Of a DNA stretch of 10,044 nucleotides, positions 6,949 to 10,044 are shown one piece after another. The notes beneath the pieces are model-generated. The model ran no database searches, was not told where the DNA came from, and saw only the letters and a program-made list of their open reading frames with translations. Numbering within the stretch: position 1 is the stretch's first letter; each line of letters opens with the position of its first letter. The DNA comes from Paracoccaceae bacterium (lineage in GTDB: Bacteria > Pseudomonadota > Alphaproteobacteria > Rhodobacterales > Rhodobacteraceae), in assembly GCA_002682975.1 (NCBI GenBank), contig NYSJ01000069.1, positions 1 to 10,044 on the forward strand, written 5' to 3'. The translations under genes were made by a program, and so were the position numbers.

Positions 6949-8067
6949 ATGAGTATCAAAACCACACATGTAGGTTCTCTACCAAGAACCCAAAAGGTAG
7001 TGGACTATATCTTTGCAAGAGAAAATAAGGCCTCATTTTCTCAGGAAGAATTTGATAAAACAATGACTGAAGCCGTCTTGGAAACAGTGAATAAGCAGGT
7101 AAATGCTGGAATAAATATTGTTTCAGACGGCGAAACGTCAAAAATTTCTTATGCTACTTATGTCAAGGATCGGTATACAGGTTTTGATGGTGACAGCCCA
7201 CGTAATGCACCAGCAGACTTACAGAAATTTCCGTCCTTCCTTAAGCGTTTAGCAAATGATGGTGGAACCCCGCAATATTCGAGGCCGATGTGCGTTGGAG
7301 AGGTGAAGTCAAAGGGACAGGGTGAGCTCGAAAAAGATATTGCAAATCTCAAATCTGCGGTTTTGGCGTCGGGAGCTGAACGGGGTTTTATGAATGCAGC
7401 CTCGCCAGGTGTTATTTCTCTCTTCTTACAAAATGATTACTATTCCTCTCGTGAAAAATATTTAGAAGCTTTAGCTAATGCGATGAAAACTGAGTATGAA
7501 ACAATTGTTAGTGCTGGCTTAGATTTGCAACTTGATTGTCCCGACTTGGCACTATCGCGCCACATGCTTTTTAATGATTTGAGCGATGATGAATTTGTAA
7601 AGGTTGCAGGTTCTCATGTAGAAGCACTCAATTACGCTCTATCGGATGTACCTAAAGAGAAAGTTCGCGTTCACATTTGTTGGGGGAACTATGAGGGCCC
7701 TCATGTCTGTGATATTCCCATGTCCAAGATGTTTGATACTTTGATGGCAACCAAATCTGGTTATGTGCTATTCGAAACTTCTAACCCAAGACATGGACAT
7801 GAGTGGAAAGTGTTCAAAGATCGTAAATCAGACATTCCAGATGATAAAATACTTGTACCTGGTGTCGTTGACACAACTACGAACTTCGTAGAGCATCCTG
7901 ACTTAGTGGCGCAAAGGTTAGAACGTTTTGTAAACATCGTTGGCCGAGATAGAGTGATTGCAGGCAGCGATTGTGGTTTTGGTACTTTTGCAGGGTTTGG
8001 AACTGTGGATCCGGAAATTGCTTATGCCAAACTGGCCAGTCTTTCTCAGGGGGCCAAAAAAGTTTAG
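6949..8067 (+). CDS. Cobalamin-independent methionine synthase (MetE) C-terminal-domain-like protein
   Basis: The protein begins with the family motif TTHVGSLPRT and continues through DGETSK (60-65) into a UROD/MetE-like TIM barrel. All four zinc ligands of MetE-type enzymes can be placed: H242 and C244 (VHICWGN), E276 (VLFETSN) and C342 (GSDCGFG). At 372 residues it matches only the catalytic half of MetE; the N-terminal duplicated half is absent. Proteins of this shape are often annotated as methyltransferases acting on methyltetrahydropteroyltriglutamate and homocysteine, but the same family includes epoxyalkane:coenzyme M transferase and other zinc-thiolate alkyl transferases. In this operon a catabolic alkyl or methyl transfer, or a related zinc-dependent reaction, seems more likely than methionine synthesis. 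GGAAAGGG at 6935-6942, inside the cupin gene, is its Shine-Dalgarno sequence. Confidence 0.87.
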   Translation: MSIKTTHVGSLPRTQKVVDYIFARENKASFSQEEFDKTMTEAVLETVNKQVNAGINIVSDGETSKISYATYVKDRYTGFDGDSPRNAPADLQKFPSFLKRLANDGGTPQYSRPMCVGEVKSKGQGELEKDIANLKSAVLASGAERGFMNAASPGVISLFLQNDYYSSREKYLEALANAMKTEYETIVSAGLDLQLDCPDLALSRHMLFNDLSDDEFVKVAGSHVEALNYALSDVPKEKVRVHICWGNYEGPHVCDIPMSKMFDTLMATKSGYVLFETSNPRHGHEWKVFKDRKSDIPDDKILVPGVVDTTTNFVEHPDLVAQRLERFVNIVGRDRVIAGSDCGFGTFAGFGTVDPEIAYAKLASLSQGAKKV

Positions 8068-8085
8068 GAATGGAACAAGGGATAT

Positions 8086-8092
8086 AGGGTGG
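8086..8092 (+). promoter_or_regulatory. Shine-Dalgarno sequence of the HpcH/HpaI aldolase gene
   Basis: AGGGTGG lies 5 bases before the ATG at 8098 and supports that start. The other 23 bases of the 30-base gap after the MetE-like gene hold no evident terminator. Confidence 0.65.
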
Positions 8093-8097
8093 TCTGA

Positions 8098-8874
8098 ATG
8101 TCACGTATAAGTTCATTTAAATCGCGCGTGTTGTCGCGCGATCTTATGGTTGGCACCTTCCTTAAAACACCGCATTATGTGATGATAGAAGTCTTCGCTC
8201 AAAGTGACTTTGATTTTTTATGTCTGGATGCAGAGCATGCACCATTTGACCGACGGGCGATTGATGAGTGCATGGCGGTTTCCCGTGCATTAGATTTTCC
8301 AGTTTTAGTAAGAGTTGGGGATACTAGTCACCGAGAAATTTTATGGGCGCTAGATTGTGGTTCAGTTGGCATTGTCGCACCTCATGTTGAAACTGTGTTT
8401 CAAGCAGAAGAAATAGCAAAAGCCGCGAGGTTTGGCCTTGGCGGAAGAGGATATGCAGGATCAACGCGTTGGGCTGGATATGCAACAAAAAAAATGCCAG
8501 GACTCTTGGCTCAGTCGAAAGATGAAACTGTAGTTATCGCCCAAATCGAAGAACCATCTGCAGTTGAGATTGCAGGGGAAATAGCAAGTATTGATGGGAT
8601 TGATGGGCTTTTTGCAGGTCCAGCTGATTTATCTGTGGGAATGGGCTTTGAAAATCAGGACACAAATGAGTTAAAGGCTGCGTTGAAAAAGACTGGGGTC
8701 GCGGCAAAACAAAATGGTAAGGGTTATGCAAGCTTTATCGGTGACGCAAATCAAGCTAAATCTTGGACAGAAAACTACGGTGTGAATATGTTTTTTGTTG
8801 GTTCTGAACACAATTTTATACGTAATAAAGCAAATGAGATTGCATTGCAGGTTAAGGCAAACCCAGAAAAGTAA
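8098..8874 (+). CDS. HpcH/HpaI family class II aldolase
   Basis: These enzymes cleave 2-oxo-4-hydroxy acids with a divalent metal to give pyruvate, or a close 2-oxoacid, plus an aldehyde. Known members act on 4-hydroxy-2-oxoheptanedioate in homoprotocatechuate breakdown or on 2-keto-3-deoxy sugar acids. Visible motifs are LCLDAEHAPFD (41-51), RVGD (72-75), GIVAPHVET (91-99), AQIEEP (148-153) and FAGPADLSVGMG (172-183). The catalytic set known from E. coli HpcH/HpaI (D42, H45, R70, Q147, E149, D175, from memory) aligns with D44, H47, R72, Q149, E151 and D177 here, each shifted by exactly two. The active site therefore appears intact, with E151 and D177 as metal ligands. At 258 residues it has the normal length. 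As the likely final carbon-carbon cleaving step, it points to a pathway ending in pyruvate. Confidence 0.93.
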   Translation: MSRISSFKSRVLSRDLMVGTFLKTPHYVMIEVFAQSDFDFLCLDAEHAPFDRRAIDECMAVSRALDFPVLVRVGDTSHREILWALDCGSVGIVAPHVETVFQAEEIAKAARFGLGGRGYAGSTRWAGYATKKMPGLLAQSKDETVVIAQIEEPSAVEIAGEIASIDGIDGLFAGPADLSVGMGFENQDTNELKAALKKTGVAAKQNGKGYASFIGDANQAKSWTENYGVNMFFVGSEHNFIRNKANEIALQVKANPEK

Positions 8875-8875
8875 C

Positions 8876-8878
8876 AGG
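8876..8878 (+). promoter_or_regulatory. Shine-Dalgarno core that sets the flavin reductase start
   Basis: The sequence ACAGG ending at 8878 sits 6 bases before ATG 8885 and directly after the aldolase stop codon. It favours 8885 over the upstream in-frame ATG at 8795, which lies deep inside the aldolase gene. Confidence 0.6.
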
Positions 8879-8884
8879 TTTTTT

Positions 8885-9493
8885 ATGTATTATGACCCCA
8901 ATGAAGGACATGGGCTCCCCCATAACCCATTTAGTGCAATCGTATCTCCAAGACCAATTGGTTGGATATCAACTCGAGGTCAGGATGGTATCGATAATTT
9001 AGCACCATATTCTTTTTTTAATGCAGTGGCTTATGCTCCTCCACAGGTAATGTTTTCAGCAACTTCCTCAAAAGTAGATCAGGGTGATACTAAAGATACG
9101 GTAGCCAATATACGTCAAACTGGTGTTTTTTGTGTCAATATAGTTTCTGAACAGCAAATTACTTTAATGAATAAATCGTCTCAGGCTCTGCCTAAGGGAA
9201 TTGATGAATTCGAATTTGCCAGTATAGAAAAGAATGAGTGTAAGGCAATAAACTGCCCTTTTGTGGCCGGTGGTCCAGCAGCATTAGAATGCAAAATGAC
9301 TGAAATAATAAACCTTTCTGGCAAGTCTAATTTTGCTGTTTTTGGAGAGGTTGTGGGAATTCATATGCGAGATGATTGTATAGTCAATGGCCGCTTTGAC
9401 CTGAAAACGTATAATCCAGTTTCTCGATTGGGTTACCGGGATTATGCAATAATAAAAGAGTATTTTGAATTAAAGCGCCCAGATGAAACTTGA
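8885..9493 (+). CDS. Flavin reductase-like, FMN-binding split-barrel protein (DIM6/NTAB type)
   Basis: The protein is 202 residues when started at ATG 8885. It shows the flavin reductase-like signature SPRPIGWISTRG (21-32), followed by NLAPYSFFNAVAYAPPQVMF (38-57), which in this fold contacts FMN. A later segment TVANIRQTGVFCVNI (72-86) and the end NPVSRLGYRDYAII (177-190) also fit. Members reduce flavin with NAD(P)H for a partner monooxygenase, or act as stand-alone FMN enzymes; no partner oxygenase gene is in the window. The frame is open upstream to an ATG at 8795, but that would overlap the aldolase by 80 bases and add a 30-residue basic leader unlike the family. It is the last plus-strand gene and converges on the VOC gene. 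Confidence 0.9.
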   Translation: MYYDPNEGHGLPHNPFSAIVSPRPIGWISTRGQDGIDNLAPYSFFNAVAYAPPQVMFSATSSKVDQGDTKDTVANIRQTGVFCVNIVSEQQITLMNKSSQALPKGIDEFEFASIEKNECKAINCPFVAGGPAALECKMTEIINLSGKSNFAVFGEVVGIHMRDDCIVNGRFDLKTYNPVSRLGYRDYAIIKEYFELKRPDET

Positions 9494-9498
9494 AGATA

Positions 9499-10044
9499 CT
9501 ATAGACTATCACGTTCCGCTATGACTTCCTCAATAGCCATTGCGATATGTAATTGTTTTATATTGTAGGCTCCTTCGCGCACTCGTATTCGGTGAGCTCT
9601 GATCATTATATCGGCAACACGGCTACCTTCTGGAACTACAAATGTATAGTAAGCCAATTCTATGAGTAGGCCCAGTGGATCTCGAAAGTAAATTGATTTC
9701 ATAAATCCGCGATCTTTTGGACCAGAAAATGCTATTTTTAGTTTTTTAAGCTTAGCCTCTACTTGTTCGAAGACTGCTTGGCTTAATTCAAAAGCTATGT
9801 GATGAACAGCACCTGTTTCTTGGGATACTTGTTTGCTGACAGTTTGCCGAGTTTCGTCGGTAAAAATAGTTATTAGGCGGCCATCACCGGGATCAAAGTA
9901 AAGATGTGATTCATCGGAATTATCTAAATTTGGTTGCTCGAAAATAAATGGCATTCCAAGAACTCCTTGCCAGAAGTCTATAGAAATTTTTCGAGATGCC
10001 CCAACCAACGTTATATGGTGAACACCCTGTGTTGGAATCTTTGT
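9499..10044 (-). CDS. VOC superfamily protein (glyoxalase/extradiol dioxygenase fold), 5' end outside window
   Basis: On the minus strand the frame stays open from the stop at 9499 to the right edge, giving 181 visible residues. The gene therefore starts beyond the window, and the internal TTG at 10008 is not its start. The visible N-terminus TKIPTQGVHHITLVGASRK enters the first beta-alpha-beta unit of a VOC module. Candidate metal ligands are a His in GVHHITL (visible residue 9 or 10), a His in AVHHIAFEL (81 or 82) and Glu129 in LLIELAYY. This is the two-His, one-Glu arrangement used by extradiol ring-cleaving dioxygenases and some glyoxalase-like enzymes. FWQGVLGMPFIFEQPNLDN and YFDPGDGRLITIF are also typical of this branch. 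A C-terminal tail of about 45 residues (DIMIRAHRIRVREGAYNIKQ) extends past the core. It is transcribed toward the operon and need not be part of the same pathway. Confidence 0.87.
   Translation of the reverse strand, partial: TKIPTQGVHHITLVGASRKISIDFWQGVLGMPFIFEQPNLDNSDESHLYFDPGDGRLITIFTDETRQTVSKQVSQETGAVHHIAFELSQAVFEQVEAKLKKLKIAFSGPKDRGFMKSIYFRDPLGLLIELAYYTFVVPEGSRVADIMIRAHRIRVREGAYNIKQLHIAMAIEEVIAERDSL

Noticed and set aside
8795..8884. Upstream in-frame ATG extension of the flavin reductase gene
   Set aside because: It would overlap the aldolase by 80 bases and add a 30-residue leader not like the family, while ATG 8885 has its own Shine-Dalgarno sequence.
10006..10008. TTG as the start codon of the VOC gene
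   Set aside because: The frame continues upstream to the window edge through GVHHIT, which holds a conserved metal-binding His, so the true start lies outside.
1..10044. CRISPR array, tRNA, rRNA, IS element or phage attachment site
   Set aside because: I saw no regularly spaced repeats, cloverleaf-like sequences, transposase genes or long terminal inverted repeats in the window.

Overview
The window carries a compact, almost entirely plus-strand gene cluster that looks like an uptake-plus-catabolism locus of a proteobacterium. My best guess is a marine, lower-GC alphaproteobacterium: the base composition is AT-leaning, genes are tightly packed, and the protein families (CUT1 transporter, SnoaL-like proteins, COG3618-type hydrolase, bicupin, MetE-like protein, HpcH/HpaI aldolase) are of a kind often seen together in Roseobacter-like bacteria. 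This taxonomic call is inference; there is no rRNA or other marker gene.

Layout. Bases 1-877 hold the C-terminal part of an ABC substrate-binding protein, cut off by the window edge. A perfect 10-bp hairpin (891-916) separates it from two CUT1-type permease genes (934-1962 and 1966-2847). Two genes built of duplicated SnoaL/NTF2-like domains follow (2852-4000 and 4043-5035). Next come an amidohydrolase_2 family TIM-barrel hydrolase (5092-5961), a bicupin protein (5974-6948), a MetE C-terminal-domain-like protein (6949-8067), an HpcH/HpaI aldolase (8098-8874) and a flavin reductase-like protein (8885-9493). On the minus strand a VOC (glyoxalase/extradiol dioxygenase-fold) gene runs off the right edge and converges on the cluster with only 5 bases between the stop codons.

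The ten plus-strand genes are separated by 0 to 56 bases and nearly all have a recognisable Shine-Dalgarno sequence, so they probably form one operon or a few overlapping transcripts. The transporter ATPase and any regulator are not in the window. A coherent reading is that a sugar-like, glycosidic or lactone-forming compound is imported, then isomerised or cyclised (SnoaL-like), hydrolysed (lactonase-like amidohydrolase), possibly oxidised or demethylated (cupin, flavin reductase, MetE-like), and finally split by a class II aldolase into pyruvate (or a related 2-oxoacid) and an aldehyde. The substrate cannot be read from sequence. The most interesting points are the four SnoaL-like domains in two adjacent genes, the bicupin whose metal-ligand motifs are split between its two halves, and the MetE-like protein with an intact zinc site inside a catabolic operon. 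There is no stretch of more than 300 bases without a gene.
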